Counted from the first letter of the stretch, positions 40,234 to 48,680 are shown. The stretch: DNA of 64,000 nucleotides from Ditibartonella apihabitans (GCF_002007485.1 NZ_CP015820.1:434001-498000); one strand, 5' to 3'. Made by a program: numbers and translations. Notes: a model not told the origin generated them from the letters alone.

Positions 40234-41335
40234 TCAGGCAATAGAAACACGTGCCCGTTTTGATATTATTCGTTACGCACAAGGCTGGGAAGATGCGGAA
40301 GTATTAATCAAAGCTTTAACAAGTGGATCGGATCACAAAAAAGCTGCGGGAAAACACTTTTTATCAGTCGCCGCAGCAGGCGATAATGTTTTAGCACTTT
40401 TATTACTTGATCCCCAAAAAATCGTTGCAGCAGATTTATCACAAGCACAACTTTACTGTTTGCAAATGCGTATCGAAGCGTTCAAACACTTGTCTTATGA
40501 TGACTTTATCGAGCTTATGGAGCCTACACCGTCAAACATGAGGCGCGATATAGCGCGAAACCTCATCAGTGACTTTGAAGGTGACATGCTCCTTTTTTGG
40601 CAAGAAAAACTTGATGCAATAGAAAAGCTCGGCTTGGCAGGAATAGGAAAGTTTGAAAACTATTTTTCACTCTTTCGCCGCTATATTTTACCTTTCATTG
40701 CGAGTAAAAAAACATGCAATGAATTATTTCAAAAAATGAGCGCAGCTCAGCGTGAAGAGTTTTTCAATAAAAAATGGAATAATTGGCGTTGGCGCTTGGC
40801 AACGAAGTTTTTCTTTTCGGAAAAAATGATGGGAAAGCTCGGTCGTGATCCGGCTTTTTTTGACTATGCAGAGGGAAACTTGCCAAAGCAAGTGCAAGAT
40901 AAGGTTCGTCATGCGGTTATCAATATGGAACCACATGATAACCCGTATATGCAATGGATTTTGCTGGGGCACCACCAATATGCTTTACCTCTTGCATGGC
41001 GCAAAGAGCATTATCAGACGATCAAAGATCGGGTAGACCGGATTGAATTTTTCAAAGGTCCTATTCAGGAGGCATCTGGTCGATTTGATGGTTTTAATCT
41101 TTCTGATATCTTTGAATATATGTCTCCATCTCTTAGTCAGGAAGTATATGAAAAACTGTTAGATAAAGCACAACCAGATGCGCGTTTTGTCTATTGGAAT
41201 ATGATGGTGAAGCGTCAAATGTCTGTTCATTTCAGCCAGCGTGTAAAAATGAACGACATTGAGGCAAGTAAACTTGCTCTTGAGGATAAAGCCTTTTTCT
41301 ACTCGGCTCTCATTATAGAAGATGTTTTATCATGA
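40196..41335 (+). CDS. BtaA-like S-adenosylmethionine 3-amino-3-carboxypropyl transferase (DUF3419)
   Basis: About 379 residues (386 if started at 40175). The sequence follows the DUF3419/BtaA family: RFDIIRYAQGWEDAEVL near the start, the SAM-binding FLSVAAAGDNVLALLLLDP, then VAADLSQAQL, NYFSLFRRYILPF and late NLSDIFEYMS. BtaA moves the 3-amino-3-carboxypropyl group of S-adenosylmethionine onto diacylglycerol in betaine-lipid synthesis. The partner methyltransferase BtaB is absent here, so the acceptor may be another lipid alcohol. The start is uncertain because the gene overlaps the dikinase by 38-59 bp. It overlaps the next gene by ATGA. Confidence 0.8.
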   Translation: MGVKELSENAISDQAIETRARFDIIRYAQGWEDAEVLIKALTSGSDHKKAAGKHFLSVAAAGDNVLALLLLDPQKIVAADLSQAQLYCLQMRIEAFKHLSYDDFIELMEPTPSNMRRDIARNLISDFEGDMLLFWQEKLDAIEKLGLAGIGKFENYFSLFRRYILPFIASKKTCNELFQKMSAAQREEFFNKKWNNWRWRLATKFFFSEKMMGKLGRDPAFFDYAEGNLPKQVQDKVRHAVINMEPHDNPYMQWILLGHHQYALPLAWRKEHYQTIKDRVDRIEFFKGPIQEASGRFDGFNLSDIFEYMSPSLSQEVYEKLLDKAQPDARFVYWNMMVKRQMSVHFSQRVKMNDIEASKLALEDKAFFYSALIIEDVLS

Positions 41336-42678
41336 CGTCTTTTAGTATTATTTTTGGCATATTAACAGTTGTACTACTCGTTTTGGTCGCAGGACTTGTG
41401 CGGGTTGTCGGTGATAAATATGCATTATCAGCCGAAACACAACGCAAACTTGTTCATGTAAGCGTTGGTATTTTTGCGCTAATCCTGCCATTGTTTCTCG
41501 ACCGTAAGTCTTTTACTGTATTTGCTCTCTTTGCTTTGGCCGCCTTATTGCTTTTACGGGTTGCACCTATCAGAAAAACCTATGGAGCAGCTGTCCATTC
41601 CGTTGAGCGATCATCTTGGGGGGATATTCTCTTTCTTGTTTCTGTTAGTGTTTTATTTTTTCTTGCAGCAGGTGATCCTATTCTTTATGTCCTTCCTCTT
41701 GCAGTTGTTACTATTTCGGATGCTTGTGCAGCTGTCATTGGCACTGAATATGGCCGGCGAAAATTTGGCACAAAAGACCGTACAAAAAGTATTGAAGGGA
41801 CAACCGTCTTCTTTATTGTAACGTGGATTGTCTGCGTTATCATTATGATTTTAACGCCCTCTATTGAACGCGAAAACATTATTCCATTGGCTACCATTAT
41901 TGCTGCATTTTCTGCACTGGTAGAAGCAAGCAGTTGGCGTGGACTGGATAATTTATTTGTACCACTTGGTATTTTTGCTCTTCTTGCTTTCAACCCGACA
42001 AACCTCATTATGCAGCTTCTCTTGGCAGCACTTTTTATTGTCATCATGGTTGCTTCCAGAATTGGCGCTTCCTTTTTGAATTTATCAGCCCATGCCTGTC
42101 GCTCAACTGTAATTTGCCTGTTTCTGACAGTTGGTCTAACCAGTATATTTTATGCTATTTTTCCTCTTGCAGCCCTTATCGCAAATATTTCATTGCGAAA
42201 TAAAACGCATCCATCTGATGACACAGACCTCCAGCTTATCGTTGTAATGACATTGGTTGGTGTTTTCTGGCTCGTTGCCGGTCGTGTCACGGGCTATATT
42301 GCAATCGAGTTTTATACCAATACATTTGCTGCTCTGTTGGCTGGATTACTCATGTTGCATTTTACGGATTCCTCTAAACGCGTGAGGTGGCTTGCTGCAA
42401 TAACCATTAGCGGGCTAGTTTTTATTCTTGAGAATATACTGATTGTTTTTGGTAACACCAATATTAGCTGGCTTAATCGTCCCTCTGCTTGGGCTATCTC
42501 TGCGCTTGCTATTCTCTCATGCGTTGGTATTACGTTTTTTAACAGGGTTACACAACGCCATATCATTTATAAAATAACACTTGTTGCTACTCTTATCTGT
42601 ACAATAGGATTGCTTCTTGCAATTCAAAATTCTCAAAAACCGGTAACCTTTGCGCAATACTTTATTCAAAAAATCTGA
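41332..42678 (+). CDS. Phytol/dolichol-kinase-like integral membrane protein
   Basis: 448 residues, about 12 or more hydrophobic segments. The N-terminal half matches the CTP-dependent polyprenol/phytol kinase family: QRKLVHVSVGIFAL (37-50) and the signature SDACAAVIGTEYGRRKFG then TKSIEGTT (129-158). The C-terminal half (about 220-448) adds a second membrane region without a motif I can name; a DUF92/VTE6-like domain is possible but not established. Such kinases phosphorylate isoprenoid alcohols, which fits the UbiA-like protein two genes upstream. It starts within the previous stop (ATGA). Confidence 0.75.
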   Translation: MTSFSIIFGILTVVLLVLVAGLVRVVGDKYALSAETQRKLVHVSVGIFALILPLFLDRKSFTVFALFALAALLLLRVAPIRKTYGAAVHSVERSSWGDILFLVSVSVLFFLAAGDPILYVLPLAVVTISDACAAVIGTEYGRRKFGTKDRTKSIEGTTVFFIVTWIVCVIIMILTPSIERENIIPLATIIAAFSALVEASSWRGLDNLFVPLGIFALLAFNPTNLIMQLLLAALFIVIMVASRIGASFLNLSAHACRSTVICLFLTVGLTSIFYAIFPLAALIANISLRNKTHPSDDTDLQLIVVMTLVGVFWLVAGRVTGYIAIEFYTNTFAALLAGLLMLHFTDSSKRVRWLAAITISGLVFILENILIVFGNTNISWLNRPSAWAISALAILSCVGITFFNRVTQRHIIYKITLVATLICTIGLLLAIQNSQKPVTFAQYFIQKI

Positions 42679-42687
42679 AGGTATATT

Positions 42688-43473
42688 ATGATTAAAGCGG
42701 CTCCATCCTTTAATGGTCTTAAAACGGCAGCAGTCAATGGACATCATTTTGCAAATATTGATGAAGGTCTGGAAATATTAAAAAGCGCCGAACAAGAAGC
42801 ACGTGACAAAGGCTATGAAACACTTATCGGCCCTATGGACAATGGCTCTTGGGGACCATATCGCCTCGTTATGTATAGCGATGGTAGTCCGTCTTTTATT
42901 GGTGAACCACAATCGGGGGTTTATGATCTAGAAGCTTATATAAAAGCCGGATTTATTATTGGCGAAATGCATTCTTCGGCAAAAGCAAATATCTCCAATA
43001 GAACAGAGCCAACCAAACACATTAAAAACCTCAAGATGACTGCGTGGGATGGTAAAAATCCGGAAAAGTTATTGAAAGATGTTCATCGCATTACAATGAC
43101 GGCTTTTGCTAAAACACCGCTTTTTTCTCCTATTCCTGCAAACGACTTTATTCAGGCTTATATTCCAATATTGAAGCGCGCAGATCCCCGTTTGCTGCTC
43201 AGTGCCATGAATGAAAATGGTGAAATGGTTGCCTATCTTCTATCTTACCCTGACCCCAATTGGCCTAAAACCTTGATTGTTAAAACTTATGCAGCTACCG
43301 AGCCGGGCGCGGGCCGTTATTTGATGGAACAAATTTTATGGCGTGGCAAAAACTATGGTTTTGAACAAGCTGTTTTCGGCTTGATGCGTGATGGCAACTA
43401 TTCAACATCGGCTCTCAAACGTTTTGATGCAACGATTTTCCGTCGTTATGCGCTCATGGAAAAACGACTATGA
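42688..43473 (+). CDS. GNAT-type N-acyltransferase
   Basis: 261 residues. The C-terminal half carries a GNAT-like core: a strand-rich MVAYLLSYPDP, then LIVKTYAATEPGAGRYLMEQIL, whose PGAGRYL corresponds to the acyl-CoA pyrophosphate loop, and a closing helix with NYSTSALKRF. The N-terminal part (YETLIGPMDNGSWGPYRLV, then GEPQSGVYDLEAYIKAGF) resembles proteins annotated as GNAT relatives with an additional N-terminal lobe. It would acylate an amine, possibly the amino group introduced by the BtaA-like enzyme; that link is inference. It overlaps the ligase gene by ATGA. Confidence 0.7.
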   Translation: MIKAAPSFNGLKTAAVNGHHFANIDEGLEILKSAEQEARDKGYETLIGPMDNGSWGPYRLVMYSDGSPSFIGEPQSGVYDLEAYIKAGFIIGEMHSSAKANISNRTEPTKHIKNLKMTAWDGKNPEKLLKDVHRITMTAFAKTPLFSPIPANDFIQAYIPILKRADPRLLLSAMNENGEMVAYLLSYPDPNWPKTLIVKTYAATEPGAGRYLMEQILWRGKNYGFEQAVFGLMRDGNYSTSALKRFDATIFRRYALMEKRL

Positions 43474-44906
43474 CCATTATATCGTTATTATTAACGCAGG
43501 CAAAACGCATCCCTGATCAAATTGCGATCGTTGATAAAAACAAAAAGACAATAACCTTTTCTGATCTCGCTAAACAATCTGCCTTAATGGCAAATGCTTT
43601 GCAGCAAAGAAATATTAATCGTGGTGATAAAGTTCTTGTGGCTGTTTGGCCGGGCATTGATCTTTATATAACACTTGCCGCCCTTTGGAGACTTGGCGTG
43701 ACGGCAGTTTTTCCGGAAGCGGCGATGGGGTTAAAAGGGCTTTGTTATGCAGCAAAAACAATTGCGCCCAAAGCAATGATCGCTGCTACGTCTATCCGCG
43801 CCATACGACCATTTATGAAAGATCTACGACTTATTAAAGATACGTATTCACCTTCTTTAAGAGGAGATGAGGAGTTTCTAAACGATGATGCTTTGGAAAC
43901 AGATGGTGCTTTGATTTCTTTTACCAGTGGTACAACAGGTGCACCGAAAGCAATGGAACGTAGCCACGCTTTATTGCTTGCCCAACATAATGCTTTGGCA
44001 GAGATTTTAGGTTCAAATAGGACCGAAACCGATCTTGTCGCTTTTCCAGCCGTTGCACTTAGCTGCCTTGGGCATGGACATACAATCGTCTTGCCCAATT
44101 GGAACTTAAGGCGTCACGACAAGGCAAACATAGAAACGCTCCTTGACTATGCAACGCAAAACAAAGTTACGCGTCTCATCGCTCCTCCAATTATAGTTGA
44201 AAATCTTGTAAAACAAAAAAATAGATTACCTTCATCATCTTCTCTTCGAACAATTATTACAGGTGGAGGGCCCCTTTACCCTGATATCATGCAAAAATTC
44301 GAGCGAGAATTTCCCAACATTCAACTTGTGGTTCTCTATGGTTCAACGGAAGCAGAACCCATCAGCCATCTTGATACGAATGATATAACAAAGGAAGATT
44401 GGGTGAGGGCCTTTCAAGGCGGCGGCTTGCCTGTCGGAAAACCAAGCCCATACGCAAATGTAAGACTAGGCGAAAACAATGAAATTATGGTCGCCGGCAA
44501 ACATGTCAATGAAAGCTATCTGGATAAAAGCCGTAATGGCGAAACGAAGTGTCAGATTGATAGTAAAATCTATCATCGAACCGGTGATATTGGATACTTC
44601 GACGCTAACAACCAACTATGGCTTTTAGGGCGTCTTGGCACTCAATATAATAATCTTTCCCCTTTTGCCCTCGAAATAGAGGCACGATTGCAACCGGGCA
44701 TTAAAGCCGCTGCTGCAATGATGATAGATGATAAAATGGTTTTGGCAATTAGCGGAAAAATGCCGTCGGCAATGAGTGACTTCTCGAAAAACATGATTAA
44801 AAGAGGAGTTCAATTACGATATGTAAAACATATCCCGAAAGATCGACGCCATCGTTCAAAAGTCGACTATAAGTCTTTAAGAAAAATATTAACAAAACAA
44901 AAATAA
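43470..44906 (+). CDS. AMP-forming acyl/aryl ligase (ANL superfamily)
   Basis: 478 residues, somewhat short for the family. It has the P-loop ISFTSGTTGAPKAMERSH, the A5-like VVLYGSTEAEPISHL and the A7 region YHRTGDIGYFDANNQLWLLGR. The C-terminal hinge and lid are present, with RSKVDYKSL near the end supplying the catalytic lysine position. It activates a carboxylic acid as the acyl-AMP and may load it onto CoA or an acceptor. No carrier protein domain is seen in the window. It is the last gene of the seven-gene operon. Confidence 0.85.
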   Translation: MTIISLLLTQAKRIPDQIAIVDKNKKTITFSDLAKQSALMANALQQRNINRGDKVLVAVWPGIDLYITLAALWRLGVTAVFPEAAMGLKGLCYAAKTIAPKAMIAATSIRAIRPFMKDLRLIKDTYSPSLRGDEEFLNDDALETDGALISFTSGTTGAPKAMERSHALLLAQHNALAEILGSNRTETDLVAFPAVALSCLGHGHTIVLPNWNLRRHDKANIETLLDYATQNKVTRLIAPPIIVENLVKQKNRLPSSSSLRTIITGGGPLYPDIMQKFEREFPNIQLVVLYGSTEAEPISHLDTNDITKEDWVRAFQGGGLPVGKPSPYANVRLGENNEIMVAGKHVNESYLDKSRNGETKCQIDSKIYHRTGDIGYFDANNQLWLLGRLGTQYNNLSPFALEIEARLQPGIKAAAAMMIDDKMVLAISGKMPSAMSDFSKNMIKRGVQLRYVKHIPKDRRHRSKVDYKSLRKILTKQK

Positions 44907-45540
44907 ATGTAATAATTGCGTTTTTTAATAACGTTATTTATAAATTATGACGTCATATTTTTATGTCATGAGTAAAGACATACATTTCAAATAATTTAAC
45001 AGCTCACCATAAAATATCTTCTTAGCGCTTATGTGTTACGTGCGATATCCACTCCGATTTCTTCAAGCTGAAGATATCCTGCGTGGTCCTTGTATTGATA
45101 TTTATCACTAACCTTTTCGTTGTTTGAGTGCGCGTTTTGGTTAACCGATTGCTTAATCGATACGAGTAAAGTGAAGGCACAAATATTTGGACTGGCAATG
45201 GCATTTTGATGGAGCCTGCGTCAAAATCAAAAAGCCCGGATATGGGAACTGTTTCGATGCACCTAACGAAACAAGAACGGATGAATGTTCGAAAGCTCTG
45301 CTTAATGGTTATAAGCAGCGGAAAAATTGTTATAAACAACTCGATGCAGTCAAAACAAAAAATAGATGATAGAATGAGAAAGTCAAATTAAACGAAAGCA
45401 AAATAGTCTTCCGGTTGGTATAATATTCTTTGTTTCTTTTCCGGATGATGCCGATTTAGGAGCTTGTAAAGTACCGATCTTTCGAAAGACCTTCAAGCAG
45501 GTCATTTTACTGATCCTGAAACCGGTAAGCAGCGAGAGAA
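44907..45540. other. End of the cluster and eroded coding remnants
   Basis: Just after the ligase gene are palindromes AATAACGTTATT (44927-44938) and ATGACGTCAT (44947-44956), and a T6 run before them could help termination. Around 45180-45370 a Cys-containing frame on the plus strand looks protein-like (WHFDGACVKIKKPGYGNCF) but has no start context. A 23-codon tail ending HFTDPETGKQREK overlaps the next gene by ATGA. These could be remains of a toxin or effector gene, but no family is recognised. Confidence 0.35.
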
Positions 45541-45960
45541 ATGACTAAAATGAAACGGACTATATTATCATTTTTATGTGCAATCGTATTAATTTTCGCT
45601 CTATTTTGTTATTGTTTTAGCTTGATATTCTCTTTCTATGTACATCACAAAACAACGAAGGAGTATGGCAACGACGTTGTTTATTTTACAGATAAATCAG
45701 GTGCATTTTCGACGTCAGGTTACCCTGCTCCTCGGATATGGTGTACAAAAAACATAAAAGATATTCCATTTCTCTCAATTCTCATACGCGCAGCTCTAAT
45801 TTATACAGATATGGATTGGAATCGAGCAAATAATACAACTAATCCGATCCATTTCGGTATTGTTGACAAAAATAATGAAGTATATTTCTGGAGCTTTAGA
45901 AAGATGGATTATGTTAATATAGTGAAATCGCATTTTTTGATGGAAATTTTACGTTCGTAG
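45541..45960 (+). CDS. Small membrane-anchored protein, possible immunity protein
   Basis: 139 residues. It has a short basic N-terminus, one strong hydrophobic helix (about 9-32) and a periplasmic-type domain with YFTDKSGAFSTSGYPAP and HFGIVDKNNEVYFWSF. A possible second start is MKRTILSF four codons later. No family is recognised. The ATG overlaps the end of an eroded upstream frame and the gene lies near a PAAR pseudogene, a layout seen for type VI effector-immunity pairs, so an orphan immunity role is a guess. Confidence 0.55.
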   Translation: MTKMKRTILSFLCAIVLIFALFCYCFSLIFSFYVHHKTTKEYGNDVVYFTDKSGAFSTSGYPAPRIWCTKNIKDIPFLSILIRAALIYTDMDWNRANNTTNPIHFGIVDKNNEVYFWSFRKMDYVNIVKSHFLMEILRS

Positions 45961-46225
45961 AGCTTAATTCTTACGCAGAAAAATGTGCAAAAGAGATAAG
46001 ATAGTTATCCGGGAAGACGTTATCATGCCATTGCTATTTGTTAAATTTAACTCATTTTCTAGCGGTGGATGATATTACGGGTAAAAGTTATATCGATGAG
46101 GAATTTCTTAATTTAACTTATCAATTGTGGTGTTAAATATATATATTTGTAATAATTTAAAAATATTATTAATAATAACGTTATAAATTTAATTTCAATT
46201 AATAATATTTATAGAACAACAAATA
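45961..46225. other. AT-rich spacer
   Basis: No gene recognised. The second half is strongly AT-rich, as at other borders of this decayed region. Confidence 0.4.
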
Positions 46226-46375
46226 ATGATTATGAGATTTTTTATTAAAAATATAGAGAATGTTGATTATTTAAAAATCCTGTTATCAGGGAATACAAAA
46301 ATATCATCATTGTTTGTCAAAGATGAAGGCGATATGCCTTATGATATAATGAATAGAATTTGTCTCGGAGATTGA
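46226..46375 (+). CDS. Short ORF directly upstream of PAAR pseudogene
   Basis: 49 codons starting MIMRFFIKNIENV and ending NRICLGD, 5 bp before the PAAR ATG. It is mixed polar and hydrophobic with no recognised family. The tight spacing suggests translational coupling, or that it is the tail of a longer decayed gene. Low certainty. Confidence 0.35.
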   Translation: MIMRFFIKNIENVDYLKILLSGNTKISSLFVKDEGDMPYDIMNRICLGD

Positions 46376-46380
46376 TATCA

Positions 46381-46650
46381 ATGTCCTCCAGTATACCCAA
46401 AGGTGATAGCGGTTGAGGTCATATCTGCCATTATCCGCCAACGGCAGTAACAAATGGAGGTTCGGATGTGTTTGTGAATGATATTCCTGCGGTTCAGGTG
46501 GCGGATAGTTTTGCGGTGAATGGGTGTTCCACATGTCCGGTTCTTGACCATGGACGCAAGCAATCGGCGGGTTCGCCAACGATGTTTATCAATGGTCGTC
46601 CTGCTGCACATATTGATAAAGGCACAATTTTCAGATCGATTGATAGGTAG
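46381..46650 (+). pseudogene. PAAR-domain spike protein with in-frame stop
   Basis: The reading frame from ATG 46381 gives MSSSIPKGDSG, a TGA stop at codon 12, then GHICHYPPTAVTNGGSDVF and VNDIPAVQVADSF, NGCSTCPVLDHGRKQSAGSP and TMFINGRPAAHIDKG. This is the full PAAR repeat with its zinc-binding His and Cys residues (HICH, CSTCP, DHG). PAAR proteins cap the VgrG spike of type VI secretion systems. A GTG at 46468 could in principle restart translation but would lose the first PAAR strand. No other type VI gene is intact in the window. It is followed at once by a recombinase fragment. Confidence 0.75.
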
Positions 46651-46908
46651 AGCAATACCAACAACGTAGCGCTTACAGGCCAGTCGATTAATAATATGGT
46701 TAAATCGCGCGTCAAAAAAGCCGGATTGGATCCTAACGATTTTTCAGCTCATGCTTTGCGAGCAGGTTATCTCACTGAGGCTGCGCGAAAAGGTATATCG
46801 CTTCCCGAAGCCATGCAGCAATCAGGCCATAAATCAATACAGCAGGCAGCACGTTATTATAATGACAGTGAGCGCAGATCAGGCTTAGCGGCGCGACTTA
46901 TCGATTGA
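46651..46908 (+). pseudogene. Tyrosine recombinase (integrase), C-terminal fragment
   Basis: About 85 codons beginning immediately after the PAAR stop, with no proper start. LTGQSINNMVKSRVKKAGLD leads into HALRAGYLTEAARKG, the catalytic H-x-x-R, then SGHKSIQQAARYYN with the His and nucleophile Tyr. The N-terminal domain and the first catalytic Arg are missing. It is a relic of an integrated element and marks the right side of the accessory region that starts after tRNA-Ser. Confidence 0.8.
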
Positions 46909-46976
46909 CATAGACGGTCTTGCTTTTTTACGTAGTAAACGGCAACAATGTGAATGATATGGTTGTCGTCAATCAG

Positions 46977-47231
46977 CTAGCGTAATTCGTACCTTTTACT
47001 AACAAGCACACGTCTTACAGGTGTTTCAGCTTGAAGTCCTTTAACGACCGGATAGCTTTCAGGAAAATTTTTTAAGCCTTCAACCGCATTAACAAGCGCG
47101 TCAACCAGTTGCTCCGCCCTTTTCGGACCTGAACCAGACGCTGATTTATCAGTGTATTTTATAAAATTGGTAATCTCATAAAGTTGGTGAAGGGCATACC
47201 TTTCCCATTGAATCGCTTTGATAACATGCAT
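46977..47231 (-). CDS. ParE/RelE-type toxin
   Basis: 84 residues of the ParE/RelE fold. It has an N-terminal WERYALHQLYEITNFI helix, then KRAEQLVDALVNAVEGLKNFPESYPVV, which is the LxxxPxxG-type region, and C-terminal strands VRRVLVSKRYELR. Members inhibit gyrase (ParE) or cleave mRNA (RelE). It lies 1 bp after the antitoxin gene on the same strand, the usual antitoxin-first order. Confidence 0.75.
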   Translation of the reverse strand: MHVIKAIQWERYALHQLYEITNFIKYTDKSASGSGPKRAEQLVDALVNAVEGLKNFPESYPVVKGLQAETPVRRVLVSKRYELR

Positions 47232-47232
47232 A

Positions 47233-47454
47233 TTAAGAAATGGGATCTGGCCAAGGAAGAGGTTTATCTGTGAATTTGCTCATGATGAAGCGCCGAACAT
47301 CTTCATGCCTATACCTTTTGGCACCAGGTTTTTCCATTTCTTCCAGTGCCTTGAGCGTGTCAATGTCCATCTCAGCTTCGGTCCAACCTCGTTGAGTGAC
47401 TTCTTTTAAGTCAAGTTCTAAGTCAGGTGTTTTAACGCTAGCGTGAGACATCAA
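47233..47454 (-). CDS. Antitoxin of the ParE/RelE-type pair
   Basis: 73 residues. The N-terminal and middle parts are acidic and helical, with LKALEEMEKPGAKRYRHEDV, and it ends in PLPWPDPIS. It resembles small antitoxins that fold on binding their toxin. There is no clear ribbon-helix-helix, so whether it autoregulates is uncertain. The assignment rests mainly on size and its position just before the toxin. Confidence 0.65.
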   Translation of the reverse strand: MMSHASVKTPDLELDLKEVTQRGWTEAEMDIDTLKALEEMEKPGAKRYRHEDVRRFIMSKFTDKPLPWPDPIS

Positions 47455-47527
47455 TTACCTCTCTAAGTGAATATATCTAAATATATATGAACACATCACA
47501 ACGTGTCAAATGGTTGTCATCGGGTTA

Positions 47528-47908
47528 TCATTTAGAGCTAAGACAAATCTCGCGAATATCCGGGGCGTCAATCATGTAACAGTTGCCTTCGCATATCGCG
47601 CGTTCTTCAGGGTCATCAACCATATAGCACGAGCCTTCACCGGTCTTACCAAGACACAATGCGCGTTCTTGCGGATCTTCAATATCATAACAAGAACCGA
47701 CTTTTGTTTGACCGAGACATTGTTGTCGCATCTGCCGGTCATCGATTTGAAAACAAGAATCCTTGCCCGACAACCCAAGACACAACGCGCGTTCATCAGG
47801 GTCATCAATCAAATAACAGTTGCGGTCAGCTTGTGCCCTTATAGCAAAGGTGAAGCTAATGAGAACGATTGATATAATGATAGAGATATTTTTGATAAGC
47901 ATTTTCAT
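47528..47908 (-). CDS. Secreted Cys-rich tandem-repeat protein
   Basis: About 126 residues from MKMLIKN (an upstream in-frame ATG at 47914 is also possible). A signal peptide ends near IRAQA. The mature part is made of five units of about 22 residues. Each has a Cys-aromatic pair, an acidic DxDDP-type turn and a second Cys: CYLIDDPDERALCLG, CFQIDDRQMRQQCLG, CYDIEDPQERALCLG, CYMVDDPEERAICEG, CYMIDAPDIREICL. Two Cys per unit suggest a disulfide per repeat in the periplasm or outside. No function is known to me. It stands alone between a TA pair and an SPFH pseudogene. Confidence 0.72.
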   Translation of the reverse strand: MKMLIKNISIIISIVLISFTFAIRAQADRNCYLIDDPDERALCLGLSGKDSCFQIDDRQMRQQCLGQTKVGSCYDIEDPQERALCLGKTGEGSCYMVDDPEERAICEGNCYMIDAPDIREICLSSK

Positions 47909-47930
47909 AATCATATTTGCAAAAAACAAA

Positions 47931-47951
47931 GGCATCAAATGATGCCTTTTT
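47931..47951. terminator. Intrinsic terminator, usable on both strands
   Basis: GGCATC-AAAT-GATGCC hairpin followed by TTTTT on the plus strand and by TTTGTTTTTT on the minus strand. It lies about 20 bp after the end of the SPFH pseudogene and just upstream of the Cys-rich repeat gene. Confidence 0.7.
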
Positions 47952-47967
47952 GTTGTTTGAGACCGAA

Positions 47968-48680
47968 TTATTTTAGACTAACAAACGGCACAGAGTTGTT
48001 GGACATCATTGTGTTAGGCAAAGCACCATTCCAACGTTCAGCCTTTGTAAGGTCAATCAAGTCAGGATTGTTATGAAGAGCTTCACTCTTCCTTAATAGC
48101 CTCTGCAGAGGCTTGCCCCTCGATGCGAATTGAATCGGCTCTGCTTTTTGCTGCCGCTAATTGACTATCGGCTCTCGCTTGAGCGCGCGTTACTGTGATT
48201 TCGGCTTCAGCCTTTGTGCGTTCGAGTTCTTGTTTTTTCGTCTGAACGGCCATTTCTACCTGTGCACGTTGTTCGGCGGTCTCTTCTACAGCCTTCGAGA
48301 AAGTGATGTTTTCAATCTGAACAGCCTCGATCTTAATGAAACCATCACCAATGCTAGAGATGGCTTTTGTAAGTTCGGTGTTCAATCGAGTACGTTCACG
48401 TATGGCTGTGTCGGCCGTAAAAGTACCAAAACCGAAGCGATTTGCTCCTTAGCCGGTCGTAGAAGTGTTCTTGAAGCCAAGCTGTCAAGTGTCGAGAAGT
48501 TTCGATAGATATTTTCGACCTCACCGGGCAATGCAGAATAGTTTATCGAGAACGTAACAGTCGCGGTTTGTCGATCAGATGTATAAACAGGCGCATTCTT
48601 AATATCGACGCTCTGCAACGCTGGCGGGAGCATACCGTTCAATACGGCCGATAATCCTGGAAACTTAATTTCCGCCGAAG
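47968..48680 (-). pseudogene. SPFH/band-7 (prohibitin-like) protein, truncated and frameshifted
   Basis: Recognisable prohibitin-like blocks on the minus strand: APVYTSDRQTATVTFSINY, NFSTLDSLASRTLLRPAKEQ, then in another frame ELTKAISSIGDGFIKIEAVQIENI and the coiled-coil QKKQELERTKAEAEI-type helix. A third frame gives NNPDLIDLTKAERWNG and a final SVPFVSLK. The first shift fits loss of one base in the A4 run at 48428-48431; another shift is near 48083. The N-terminal membrane anchor is missing. Intact relatives form membrane microdomain scaffolds. This copy cannot make the full protein. Confidence 0.78.

Noticed and set aside
46468-46650. Intact 60-codon PAAR gene from a GTG start
   Set aside because: It would lack the first PAAR strand, which is encoded upstream of the TGA in the same frame, so a broken longer gene is more likely.
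47510-47872. Plus-strand ORF of 120 codons
   Set aside because: Antisense shadow of the Cys-rich repeat gene; its repetitive look comes from the repeats on the other strand.
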